DNA from: Hyphomicrobiaceae bacterium
GTDB lineage: Bacteria > Pseudomonadota > Alphaproteobacteria > Rhizobiales > Hyphomicrobiaceae
DNA length: 42,078 nucleotides
NCBI GenBank assembly: GCA_002919265.1
Contig: PKEY01000028.1
Span: forward strand, 1-42,078
Direction of reading: 5' to 3'
The notes beneath the pieces were generated by a model, which saw nothing but the letters and a program-made list of their open reading frames with translations, ran no database searches and was not told where the DNA came from. Below, one piece after another: positions 32,728 through 41,007 of this stretch (position 1 is its first letter; each line of letters starts with the position of its first letter). The position numbers were made by a program, and so were the translations under genes.

Positions 32728-33441
32728 ATGCTGGACAGGACAAACAAGAGCGAGGCACCAGATCAGGCTGCGCGCTGGCAGCCCGTCTATGATGCTTTGC
32801 ACGAGGCCATAATCAGCCGACGGTTGGCGCCGGGGACGAAGCTACCGGAGGACGAGCTGGGTTCCATCTTTTCGGTAAGCCGTACGGTTGTCCGGTCCGC
32901 GCTGCAAGCGCTCGCTCACGATCGGGTTGTGCGATTGGAGCGGAATCGCGGCGCTTTTGTCGCGCAGCCGACGATCAAGGAGGCCCGCGAGGTTTTCGAT
33001 GCGCGCAAGCTGATAGAGCCTCGGATTGCGGCACTCGCCGCCAGGTTGGCAACCCCGGAGGACATTCGAAGCCTGCGCCAACATTTGGAGGACGAGCGCG
33101 ATGTCATGAAGTCTGACCGCAGCGGGGAGGCGATCAGATTGTCAGCCCATTTTCACCTCAAGATCGCGAGGATCGCCGACCATTCGATTTTCACGGAAAT
33201 TCTCCGGGATTTGATCTCCCGCTCTTCGCTCATCATCGCGCTTTACTGGCGCAGTCGGGATACGACCTGCAAGTGTGATGCGCACCGGAATATCGTTGAG
33301 GCCCTTGCGGCGGGTGATGGTGCGGAAGCCTCAGCGCTGATGAAGAAGCATATCGCCGACCTTTTTTCGGGGCTCGATCTGACGCCGACAGAAAACAAGC
33401 CGCAACGACTTGCGGACATTCTCGGGAAATCCAGGGTCTAG
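32728..33441 (+). CDS. GntR family regulator, FCD (FadR) subfamily
   Basis: A 237-residue regulator. The winged helix (~17-80) contains PEDELGSIFSVSRTVVRSALQAL and ends RNRGAFVAQP. The all-helical FCD domain (~88-215) shows likely metal ligands D91, H143, H186 and H208. It closes the operon of the ureide transporter and racemase. A local role controlling both arms of the divergon through the TGTATACA palindrome at 27216-27223 is inferred, with a ureide or breakdown product as effector. The start was chosen at 32728, as the longer frame to 32539 runs within the racemase gene. Confidence 0.88.
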   Translation: MLDRTNKSEAPDQAARWQPVYDALHEAIISRRLAPGTKLPEDELGSIFSVSRTVVRSALQALAHDRVVRLERNRGAFVAQPTIKEAREVFDARKLIEPRIAALAARLATPEDIRSLRQHLEDERDVMKSDRSGEAIRLSAHFHLKIARIADHSIFTEILRDLISRSSLIIALYWRSRDTTCKCDAHRNIVEALAAGDGAEASALMKKHIADLFSGLDLTPTENKPQRLADILGKSRV

Positions 33442-33613
33442 AGCGCTTCCACACACTACCTTCGGCTCGTTTACTTCTTGCGACGCCGAGCATTGGGTAG
33501 CGTACTTCCGCGTCCGGCCTCCCTGCTCCAGCGCAGAATCTTTTGCTTGCTCAACGGGCGACGGAGAGGTTTAACCTCATGCCCCGCTGCCGGTTAGTGA
33601 TCTCCAATAGGGG

Positions 33614-33625
33614 GTAACCGGTTAC
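33614..33625. promoter_or_regulatory. LacI-type operator upstream of MFS gene
   Basis: GTAACCGGTTAC is a perfect 12-bp palindrome with a central CG, the typical form of LacI/GalR family operators. It lies 58 bp before the MFS transporter start. No LacI-family gene is in the window, so the regulator would be encoded elsewhere. Confidence 0.5.
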
Positions 33626-33682
33626 AAGAGTATTCAAGCAAGCCAAGTGACCAAAGCGTCCGATCCAGTCCATTGCTCCGGC

Positions 33683-34882
33683 ATGACCACGACCATTGTC
33701 GAAAGTGCCTCCCGCCGCCCGTTCCTGCCAATTCTTCTGGCGTTGAGCGTCGCGCACCTGCTCAATGACCTGATCCAATCGATGATCCCGGCGATGTACC
33801 CTCTCTTCAAGGAGGCATACAGCCTGGACTTCGTCGAGATCGGCCTGATTACGCTGGCCTTTCAGGTGACATCTTCGTTGCTGCAGCCTCTGCTGGGCTT
33901 CATCACGGACCACAAGCCCTGGCCGTATGCCATGGTTGCGGGGATGGCCGCCACGCTCACCGGGCTTTTGGGGCTGGCGTTCGCGGGCAGCTACGGGGTG
34001 CTGCTTATGTCCGCAGCGATGGTCGGGCTTGGGTCGGCGGTGTTCCACCCCGAGGCGACCCGCATGGCGCGCCACGCTGCTGCGGGCGCACAGGGTTTTG
34101 CGCAAGGAATTTTCCAGATCGGGGGACACGCGGGATATGCGATCGGCCCGCTGCTAGCCGCGATGATCGTTGTGCCGCGTGGGCAGACAGCACTCGCCTG
34201 GATCTCGGTCGTGGCTTTGATCGCAATGGCCCTGATGGCCTGGACCGGTACCCGCTATGCCCAAATGCGCCGTGCGCAAGCCGCTGCCGGCCAGTCTCAT
34301 GCAGCAAGTAAATCGGAACAGCGTTTGCCAGCGGGGCATGTGCTCTTCGCCATGGCCATCCTGATGCTGCTGCTTCTTTCAAAGAATGCCTACACGGCCG
34401 CTTTCACCTCATATTACACATTTTATCTCATTGAACGCTTTGGTGTGAGTATCCCATTCTCCCAGATCATGCTGTTTCTCTACCTGTTCGTTGGCGCGAT
34501 CGGCGTCATCATCGGCGGCATGATCGGGGATCGGGTCGGGCGCTATTACGTCATCCTGATTTCAATTCTTGGACCGCTGCCCTTCGCGGTTCTGCTGCCC
34601 TATGCGGACCTCTTCTGGACCGGTGTGTTAAGCGTGGTGGTCAGCTTTATCATGGCCAGCGCGTTCGCATCCATTCTTATCTACGCCATCGATCTGGTGC
34701 CCCACCGCGTGGGGCTCGTCGGGGGCTTGTTTTACGGCTTGGCGTTTGGGCTGGGAGGTTTGGCAGCGGCGGCGATTGGAATGCTGGCCGATCAAATCGG
34801 CATCATCGCCGTATTCAAGATCTGTGCCTGGTTGCCCGCATTGGGATTGCTGGCGTTTCTACTCCCTCGTCGCTCGTCTTGA
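33683..34882 (+). CDS. fsr: MFS efflux transporter, fosmidomycin-resistance (Fsr) type
   Basis: A 399-residue protein with about 12 membrane helices. The start region LALSVAHLLNDLIQSMIPAMYPLFKEAYSLDFVEIGLITLAFQ and the block VGLGSAVFHPEATRMARHAA, GFAQGIFQIGGHAGYAIGP are characteristic of the Fsr branch of drug exporters. The likely role is proton-driven export of a small molecule; the natural substrate is unknown. The ATG at 33683 is favoured because homology begins there, though no strong ribosome site is visible; GTG at 33647 is the alternative. It stands alone, with a LacI-type operator upstream. Confidence 0.87.
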   Translation: MTTTIVESASRRPFLPILLALSVAHLLNDLIQSMIPAMYPLFKEAYSLDFVEIGLITLAFQVTSSLLQPLLGFITDHKPWPYAMVAGMAATLTGLLGLAFAGSYGVLLMSAAMVGLGSAVFHPEATRMARHAAAGAQGFAQGIFQIGGHAGYAIGPLLAAMIVVPRGQTALAWISVVALIAMALMAWTGTRYAQMRRAQAAAGQSHAASKSEQRLPAGHVLFAMAILMLLLLSKNAYTAAFTSYYTFYLIERFGVSIPFSQIMLFLYLFVGAIGVIIGGMIGDRVGRYYVILISILGPLPFAVLLPYADLFWTGVLSVVVSFIMASAFASILIYAIDLVPHRVGLVGGLFYGLAFGLGGLAAAAIGMLADQIGIIAVFKICAWLPALGLLAFLLPRRSS

Positions 34883-34887
34883 CTTCG

Positions 34888-34912
34888 CACCTGCGAGTGA
34901 AGTGCGCAGGTG
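34888..34912. terminator. Stem-loop between convergent MFS and LAS peptidase genes
   Basis: CACCTGCG (34888-34895) pairs with CGCAGGTG (34905-34912) around a 9-nt loop, five bases after the MFS stop. There is no T-run on either side, so it may be a weak bidirectional terminator or 3' end stabiliser. Confidence 0.4.
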
Positions 34913-34975
34913 GCCGGGGGTCAATTCAGCCGATCCCCGAACCCATGCGACGGGCTTGAGCGACGATTAAAAAAA

Positions 34976-35761
34976 TCAGCGGGAAACCGATCTTGGCGGC
35001 TTCTCACCGCGGCAAGGCACGTCGAAGTCAACGTGGTAATGTTCGTCGTGCCTCACCCACGACTGCCGCCGGTTGAAGCTCACGAGTTTCGGGAGCTGGG
35101 CCCCGGCTTCCGTTGCAAACAGTTTGGGCTGCAGCTCAACATCAAAGATCACCCGACGGATTGAAATACCGTTTGCCCGCGCTGCTCGTTCGAGTGCGAG
35201 AAGGTGCAATGCCATTGCCTCGAAATCGATTTGGTAGCCGTTCCACTGCCCTGATCGATCGAAATCGATGGAATAGCCGAACTTGTTGAAAATCGAGGTC
35301 GGGAGCACCGCCACCGCGCCATCGCGCGTGCGGACAGGGACGTGAAAATCGACCGAGGTGCCGTTCATATGAGACCGGTGTGGCGCGAAGGGCCCGCCCC
35401 ATGGCCATCCGCTTTCTGCGTACACAAAGCGCAACCCTGGGTGGGTTTCGCTGAGGTCGGCGTAGGCGGCCAAAATGGCATCACGGACGGTTCGGTGCAT
35501 GAAGGTTCGACCGAAGAGGTAACCCAAGACGCTGTACGAACTGAAATTTTCACCCCAGAGCGGTAGCCGCCGACCGCCCTCCAGGCGTCCGCCCACGACG
35601 CCACCGTAGCAGCGACTCGGAGGCCCGCTTTCGCGACCGAGCCAGGCGATCCACCCCCAGAAGAAACTCAGCGCAATCAACGGAAAAAGCGTGAACAGGA
35701 GCCAGCCGCGTCGCGATCTGCGCGGCGCGCTTTTCTTGTTCCCTTTTGACATGGCCCTCAT
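34976..35761 (-). CDS. Membrane-anchored LAS-fold metallopeptidase (MepA-like), putative murein endopeptidase
   Basis: A 261-residue protein. A positively charged start is followed by one membrane helix (~19-41), leaving the rest in the periplasm. The LAS signature is complete: SHMNGTSVD gives H131-x6-D138, and RHDEHYHVDF gives the HxH pair H241/H243. These are the zinc ligands and base of lysostaphin/D-Ala-D-Ala peptidase/MepA enzymes, which cut peptidoglycan cross-links. The order SHxxGxxxD then HxH is closest to MepA (penicillin-insensitive endopeptidase), but the protein is shorter. ATG at 35752 is an alternative start. It is divergent from a secreted permuted-papain protein, another possible envelope hydrolase. 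Confidence 0.75.
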   Translation of the reverse strand: MRAMSKGNKKSAPRRSRRGWLLFTLFPLIALSFFWGWIAWLGRESGPPSRCYGGVVGGRLEGGRRLPLWGENFSSYSVLGYLFGRTFMHRTVRDAILAAYADLSETHPGLRFVYAESGWPWGGPFAPHRSHMNGTSVDFHVPVRTRDGAVAVLPTSIFNKFGYSIDFDRSGQWNGYQIDFEAMALHLLALERAARANGISIRRVIFDVELQPKLFATEAGAQLPKLVSFNRRQSWVRHDEHYHVDFDVPCRGEKPPRSVSR

Positions 35762-35875
35762 TCACGCTCTTGTTGTGGACAGGCTGACGACTGATTGGAT
35801 GCGGGTGCCGGGGGTGACGTGCTAAATGGATATCGTTGGCGAGGCAAGCCACCACCCGTTGGGGGGATCTGAAAG

Positions 35876-37138
35876 ATGCGTTTTATCAAGTTCGCTATAC
35901 TGGCTGCAGCAACGTGGGTTGCTGGGCACGGACCTCTCGGCGCGGCCGAGTTCACTTACAACGAAGCGACAAATAAAGAGATTGCAAAAAAGCTTGGTAT
36001 TCCCGTCTATTTTGCAGTTCCCGATAGTGCGCATGTGCCGCTGCCGCGCACGATTGACACGTCAGATCGTCTTATCGACTTCAAGCATCCCGATGCCAAC
36101 GGAAATTCTGCTGGCATAGGCCTCAGACTGGTCATTGCGAAGCGTTCCGGCTTCGCAAAGCGCATGGCCAAGAGCGGCCTTCTGCAAACAGGCGACATCC
36201 TGCTGACCTTCCGACCCGAATGGGGCGGCGCGGGCACTTATCCGAATCTCCAGATGGGGGTCAGCCATGCTGGCGTTGCCTATGTGAAAGACGGGGCCGT
36301 CTACCATCTCGATAATCCGATGGACGCGGAGCATCTCGGGCCCAAACTCAAGGGTGATTTCACGGGCGATCATTATCGTACGCTGAATTTTATTCACGTC
36401 ATTCGCCCGCGCGGGCTGACCGAGGCCGAGCGTAACAACATTCGCGCCTGGGCGACGATGTTCAGCAGTGGCGCCAAGCGCATCTACCCAAAGCAGATTT
36501 CATTCAATTCTGATTACAACGCTCCTAAATATTCGCCGGGCAAGCCCCTCAATTTCGTGAAGAACGTCGCAAAATCGGCGCTGGGACATAAGGATGTCGA
36601 GCCGGTCGATATGTTCTGCTCGGAGTTTGTCTGGTCCATTCTGGCGCTGCGCAAATGTGATCCGAAGACTACGGCCGATGCTTTCAACGGCGCGGGCGTG
36701 CCAGCATGCGTGGACCCGGCGATGACGCCAATGAAAGCCACCGGCAACTACATCAGTCGTCGGAGTGCATCGTCACACGCTGGTCTTGCTGACGGACCGC
36801 TTCTCGTCATCGATGCCATGAAGCTCCCGAAAGAGGGGCGGAATTCGCTGTTGCGGGATGTCTTTGTTGAGAATCCCGTCAAACTGGCCAAAATGTCCTC
36901 GGGGCATCGCGATTTGGCCCAGTCGCTGCAGCCCAAATTTGCTCCGCTCGAGAGGTACTACCGAGCCGCAGCCGAAGGCGGGTTTCGCCGGATTGAGGCA
37001 TTTTTCCTTGGAAATGCTTTCCGGTGGGCGATCCCCGACAACTACTCGCCAACCTCTTATCTCATCAACACGCTGCTTCCGCCGGACAACAAGACCCGGA
37101 CTATGGATTATGTCGTGACGATCATGTTCGACGGATAG
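35876..37138 (+). CDS. Secreted permuted-papain-fold (YiiX/NlpC-P60-like) protein
   Basis: A 420-residue protein with a signal peptide (cleavage predicted near GAA-EF, residue 24). The block GDILLTFRPEWGG followed by GVSHAGVAYVKDGAVYHLD (~128-146) and later DMFCSEFVWSILAL (~245-258) is that of permuted NlpC/P60 enzymes such as YiiX. The catalytic histidine (H131) precedes the cysteine (C248). The 160 residues after the core are not recognised. Amidase, peptidase or lipid-acyl chemistry are all possible in this fold. The start follows a GGGGGGA site. It is divergent from the LAS peptidase, 114 bases apart. Confidence 0.72.
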   Translation: MRFIKFAILAAATWVAGHGPLGAAEFTYNEATNKEIAKKLGIPVYFAVPDSAHVPLPRTIDTSDRLIDFKHPDANGNSAGIGLRLVIAKRSGFAKRMAKSGLLQTGDILLTFRPEWGGAGTYPNLQMGVSHAGVAYVKDGAVYHLDNPMDAEHLGPKLKGDFTGDHYRTLNFIHVIRPRGLTEAERNNIRAWATMFSSGAKRIYPKQISFNSDYNAPKYSPGKPLNFVKNVAKSALGHKDVEPVDMFCSEFVWSILALRKCDPKTTADAFNGAGVPACVDPAMTPMKATGNYISRRSASSHAGLADGPLLVIDAMKLPKEGRNSLLRDVFVENPVKLAKMSSGHRDLAQSLQPKFAPLERYYRAAAEGGFRRIEAFFLGNAFRWAIPDNYSPTSYLINTLLPPDNKTRTMDYVVTIMFDG

Positions 37139-37467
37139 CCGGTCTGATTGGGGGGCTCTGCCGCGCGGGTATGGGTACATTGAAATTGTCAGCGGAAACA
37201 CGCCCAGCGATTTGCGAGAGATCGTACTGAAGGTGAAGAGGAGGCTATTGGCCGTCCAAATCTCAGATGGCGGCCGAGAACTTCGACTACCGTTGTGGAT
37301 GGCAACTGAATTTACGTTGAGTGGCCTACAGAGGTATCGAGGTTAGCTACGGCCGACTTGCGGCTGAGATGGATGACCAAGCCAGCGACAGTGGCTTGAA
37401 GGCGCGCGCCGCTCGGTACGCCAGATATGCGCCAGATCGCCTTTAGGCTCACAACTCGGTTGGGAAA
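37139..37467. other. Intergenic stretch with no recognisable feature
   Basis: 329 bases between the permuted-papain gene and tRNA-Arg. I see no convincing coding frame, terminator with a T-run, repeat or promoter. There is no integrase or direct repeat of the tRNA 3' end that would point to an integrated element. Confidence 0.5.
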
Positions 37468-37544
37468 TGGCGCACCGGGCAGGATTCGAACCCACGACCC
37501 CCAGATTCGTAGTCTGGTGCTCTATCCAGCTGAGCTACCGGTGC
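37468..37544 (-). tRNA. tRNA-Arg (anticodon ACG)
   Basis: Read on the minus strand, 77 nt including an encoded CCA. Acceptor arms GCACCGG and CCGGTGC pair perfectly; the D-arm is GCTC...GAGC, the anticodon stem CCAGA/TCTGG with loop CTACGAA (anticodon ACG, presumably read as ICG after A34 deamination), and the T-loop TTCGAAT. All canonical positions are present. Confidence 0.97.
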
Positions 37545-37822
37545 TTGCCAAAGGTAGGACGACCGCCTCGAGCAGGCGGCATTCAGTAGGGCTGCACTAC
37601 TAATGCGTGGCGCGCAGAAGTGCAAGAGCCTCGTTGGTGCGGCTGGGTGCCTCGCGCGGGCCGCTGGCCTAGACTCGGGGCTGCCAGAGCGCTGTAAGCT
37701 GCCTCCGCCAGCCGCAGCCGCATCATAAGGGCCCAACCAAGCACTTGGCAGCCCGCTGGGAAACGTGCAAAGGTGCCCGCGATCGCAAGATCGTTTGATA
37801 TGCATCCATCAGGGAGGGCGAA

Positions 37823-38827
37823 GTGAGCTCCTTCAAACGAATCGCGGCCTTGGCCATGGGCGCGGCTGTTGCGCTTGGTGCGACGATGGCCGTTGCTCAA
37901 GATATGAAGTTTTTCCGCATCGGGACCGGCGCAGCGGGCGCGACGTACTTCCCGGTCGGCGGGTTGATCGCCAACGCGATCTCAGCGCCGCCAGGCTCCA
38001 GGCCGTGCTCGGAAGGCGGTGCTTGTGGTGTTCCGGGGCTCGTTGCTATCGCCCAGTCCACCAATGCCTCCGTCGCCAACGTGACCGGTGTCCAGAACGG
38101 CACGATGGAGTCGGGCATCGCTTCGGCCGACATCGTCTATCAGGCCTACAACGGTCAGGGCCAGTTCGAGAAGAAGTATGACAAGCTGCGTGTCATCGCG
38201 AACCTCTTCCCCGAGCACCTGCACCTTGTGCTGCCGAAAGGGGCCAAGCTTGACGGCATCAAGGACCTGAAGGGCAAGCGCGTCGGCATCTTCTCGGCCG
38301 GGTCGGGAACCCAGGTCGTCGTGCTGGAGCTCCTCAAGCTCTACGGTATTACCAAGAACGACATCCAGGCCGCGGAAACCAACGCGCAGCAGAGCGCGGA
38401 TCGTCTGGCCGATGGTCAGCTAGATGCCTTCTTCATCGTGGGTGGCACCCCGGTTGCGGCCATTTCTCAGCTTGCTGCGACGAAGGGCATGCAGCTCTAC
38501 AGCCTCTCCGACGAGGAACGTGCTGCCTTCCTGAAGGTCGTTCCCTACTACTACGATGCCGCCATCAAGGCCGGCACGTATGAGGGCCAGACGGAAGACG
38601 TGAACACGGTCGGTGTCGGTGCGCAGTGGGTGGTTAGCGCTGATGTTCCGGAGGATCTCGTGTACGAAATCACGAAGGCGCTCTGGAATGACAGCTCGCG
38701 CGCCTTGTTCGATGCTGGTCACGCGAAGGGCAAGGATATCCAGCTGTCAACGGCTCTTAAGGCGGTGAACACGCCGCTGCACCCTGGCGCCGAGAAATTC
38801 TACAAGGAAAAAGGCCTGATCAAGTGA
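37823..38827 (+). CDS. TAXI family TRAP transporter substrate-binding protein
   Basis: A 334-residue periplasmic protein with a signal peptide (cleavage predicted after A25 in MAVAQD). The mature start FFRIGTGAAGATYFPVGGLIANAIS is the hallmark of the TAXI (TRAP-associated extracytoplasmic immunogenic) family, supported by TNASVANVTGVQNGTMESGIASADIVYQAY and GKRVGIFSAGSGTQVVVLELL. Two cysteines (~62 and 68) may form a disulfide. The GTG start is preceded by AGGGAGG. The partner permease follows after a stem-loop. Known TAXI ligands are few (for example glutamate/glutamine); none is assigned here. Confidence 0.92.
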   Translation: MSSFKRIAALAMGAAVALGATMAVAQDMKFFRIGTGAAGATYFPVGGLIANAISAPPGSRPCSEGGACGVPGLVAIAQSTNASVANVTGVQNGTMESGIASADIVYQAYNGQGQFEKKYDKLRVIANLFPEHLHLVLPKGAKLDGIKDLKGKRVGIFSAGSGTQVVVLELLKLYGITKNDIQAAETNAQQSADRLADGQLDAFFIVGGTPVAAISQLAATKGMQLYSLSDEERAAFLKVVPYYYDAAIKAGTYEGQTEDVNTVGVGAQWVVSADVPEDLVYEITKALWNDSSRALFDAGHAKGKDIQLSTALKAVNTPLHPGAEKFYKEKGLIK

Positions 38828-38849
38828 TGCAGGCTTGAGAACGGCACGC

Positions 38850-38882
38850 GGATGGCCAGCGAGGGCGTTGGCCATCCTTTTT
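38850..38882 (+). terminator. Stem-loop with T-run between TAXI gene and fused permease
   Basis: GGATGGCCA (38850-38858) pairs perfectly with TGGCCATCC (38869-38877); 10-nt loop; five Ts follow (38878-38882). It looks like an intrinsic terminator placed inside the operon, so it probably attenuates permease transcription relative to the binding protein. Confidence 0.75.
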
Positions 38883-38921
38883 GTTTCTGTTTGAGGAAGG
38901 TGGATCGACGACGGGGGACCG

Positions 38922-40985
38922 ATGAGCAAGACGACCGGCACAAATGCGCTAGAGCCGGCGAGCGAGCACCTCTCTCGCCAACTCGGTCCTCGGGTAAATT
39001 GGTTTGTCTACGTCTTCCTGATCCTGTTTGCGCTTTATCATTACATCACAGCCGGCATAGGGATTCCGGTAGACTACTGGCACATGGGAATTCACCTCGC
39101 CGGTGTTCTGCTGATCATTTTCATCCTTTATCCCGCCTTTTCGGGTGGAGTCGCGAAGCGGCGATCAGGGCTTCTCGCGCCGGGCGGCGTACCCATTCAG
39201 GATTGGGTGTTGGGTATCACCGGCGCCGCGACAGCACTTTGGATAGGTTTTTCCTGGGAAGGTTTTGACTTCACTTTCCTTGGTTATCCCATTCGGCTGC
39301 AGCAGCAGGCTCTGCGCCAGGGAGCACCCGCGCCTATTGATGTCGTCTTCGGGACCCTGCTGATTGCCATCATCCTCGAAGCCACGCGGCGCGTGATTGG
39401 ACTGGTGCTGCCAATCATTATTTTGGCGTTCATGGGCTTCGCGTTGTTCGGCCCGTATATGCCGTTCAATATCCTCAAGCACCCGGGGGTCGATTGGAGC
39501 CAGCTGATCAATAACGCCTACTTCCCGGCTGAAGGTATATTCGGTGTTCCGCTCTGGGTTGCTTCCACGATTGTGTTTCACTTCGTTTTGTTCGGGACGG
39601 TCGCCCAGAAGATGGGGCTCGGCAAGCTATTCGTTGATGTATCCACGGTGATCGCGGGCCGCTTTATGGGCGGTCCCGCCAAAGTGTCCGTGGTGTCGTC
39701 AGCGTTGATGGGCACGATCTCCGGCTCCTCGGTGGCCAATGTCGTTTCTACGGGCGCGCTGACAATTCCGAACATGAAGCGCCTGGGGTATCCCGGGTAC
39801 TTTGCTGGCGCCGTGGAAGCTGCTGCCAGCGCCGGCGGTCAAATCACGCCACCGATTATGGGCGCAGCAGCGTTCATCATGGCGGAGTTCCTGCAGATCC
39901 CCTATTCGCAGATCGTGATCGCAGCGGCTGCTCCGGCCTTCATGCATTATTTGGGCGTCTTCACCATCGTTCATTTCGAGGCTAAACGCCTCGGTTTGCA
40001 GGGGGAGCCGGCTGAGAACATTCCCCGCGCCGTTGACGTCATCAAGCGTGGTTGGCCGACGGCCCTGCCGCTGGTGGTGCTGCTGTATGTGCTGTTCAGC
40101 GGTTATACGCCTTACATGGCGGCCTTCTGGGCCATTACGACGTGTATTGTGGTTGGGCTCATCAATCCGATGCACCGGATGAGCCTCAAGGATCTGGCCG
40201 ATGCCTTTTACGAAGGTGGCCGAAACGCGCTCGCAGTTGGGGCGATTTGCGCTGCCGTCGGCATTATCGTCGCAGTCATCACGCTGACGGGCCTAGCCTT
40301 CCGCATGGGCTTCATGGTGACCAATGCGGCGCAGAGCATTGGCAGTGCATTGCATCTCCTGTTGACGTTTGGGCCAATCGAGCTGCTGACGCAGCAAAAC
40401 CTGACATTGTTCCTGTCAATGCTGTTCATCGGCATCGCCTGCATCCTGATGGGGGCGGGCATTCCGACGACGGCGCTCTACATCATGCTGGTCACCGTAG
40501 CGCAGCCAGCCTTCTCAACTCTTGGCGTGCCGCCTCTCGCGACGCACTTGTTCGTTTTCTACTATGGGATCATTGCCGAAGTGACGCCGCCGGTCTGCAC
40601 GTCAGCCTATGCGGCGGCGGCCATCGCCAATGCAAACCCGTGGCGGACCGGACTGATGGCGTTCCGGCTTTCGTGCGGGAAAATTCTGGTCCCGTTCGTT
40701 TTCTGTTATTCGCCGGCGCTCCTGCTCGTGCTTCCCGAGTACACGTGGCTTGAATTCTTCCATACGGCTGTGACCTGTGCGATCGGCGTGGCGCTGCTTG
40801 GAATTGCCTTCACGGGCTTTATGAACGCGCCGCTGAGCATGCCGTTACGCTTCCTGCTTGGCTTCGCTGGCCTTGCTTCCGTGCACCCCAATCCCTGGAC
40901 GGATGTGCTTGCGCTGGTGATCGCGGCCCCGATCGTGGCCCATCAGTATCTTTTCAAACGGACTAAGCCAGCAGGCGCGGTTTAA
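38922..40985 (+). CDS. TRAP transporter fused permease (4TM/12TM, DctQM type)
   Basis: A 687-residue membrane protein joining the small (DctQ-like, ~25-200) and large (DctM-like, ~200-660) permease domains in one chain, the usual partner of TAXI binding proteins. The hallmark GTISGSSVANVVSTGALTIPNMKRLGYPGYFAGAVEAAASAGGQITPPIMGAAAFIMAEFL is present at ~260-325, and a second signature lies at IPTTALYIMLVTVAQPAFSTLGVPPLATHLFVFYYG. Sixteen or more helices are predicted. The start follows GGGGGACCG. Convergent with the cupin gene; a compact stem-loop fills the gap. Confidence 0.92.
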   Translation: MSKTTGTNALEPASEHLSRQLGPRVNWFVYVFLILFALYHYITAGIGIPVDYWHMGIHLAGVLLIIFILYPAFSGGVAKRRSGLLAPGGVPIQDWVLGITGAATALWIGFSWEGFDFTFLGYPIRLQQQALRQGAPAPIDVVFGTLLIAIILEATRRVIGLVLPIIILAFMGFALFGPYMPFNILKHPGVDWSQLINNAYFPAEGIFGVPLWVASTIVFHFVLFGTVAQKMGLGKLFVDVSTVIAGRFMGGPAKVSVVSSALMGTISGSSVANVVSTGALTIPNMKRLGYPGYFAGAVEAAASAGGQITPPIMGAAAFIMAEFLQIPYSQIVIAAAAPAFMHYLGVFTIVHFEAKRLGLQGEPAENIPRAVDVIKRGWPTALPLVVLLYVLFSGYTPYMAAFWAITTCIVVGLINPMHRMSLKDLADAFYEGGRNALAVGAICAAVGIIVAVITLTGLAFRMGFMVTNAAQSIGSALHLLLTFGPIELLTQQNLTLFLSMLFIGIACILMGAGIPTTALYIMLVTVAQPAFSTLGVPPLATHLFVFYYGIIAEVTPPVCTSAYAAAAIANANPWRTGLMAFRLSCGKILVPFVFCYSPALLLVLPEYTWLEFFHTAVTCAIGVALLGIAFTGFMNAPLSMPLRFLLGFAGLASVHPNPWTDVLALVIAAPIVAHQYLFKRTKPAGAV

Positions 40986-40986
40986 A

Positions 40987-41007
40987 GGCAGGGATAAATT
41001 CCCTGCC
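40987..41007. terminator. Bidirectional terminator between TRAP permease and cupin genes
   Basis: GGCAGGGA (40987-40994) and TCCCTGCC (41000-41007) form a perfect 8-bp stem with a 5-nt loop, exactly filling the 22-base gap between the two convergent stops. On the minus strand it is followed by TTTAAA, giving a short T-run for the cupin gene; the plus-strand tail has none. Confidence 0.6.

Noticed and set aside
37468..37822. tRNA-Arg as possible attachment site of an integrated element
   Set aside because: No integrase, no repeat of the tRNA 3' end nearby and no mobile genes in the window.
37545..37822. Sigma-54 promoter before the TAXI gene (TTGGCAGCCCGCTGGG)
   Set aside because: The -12 element lacks the TTGC core.
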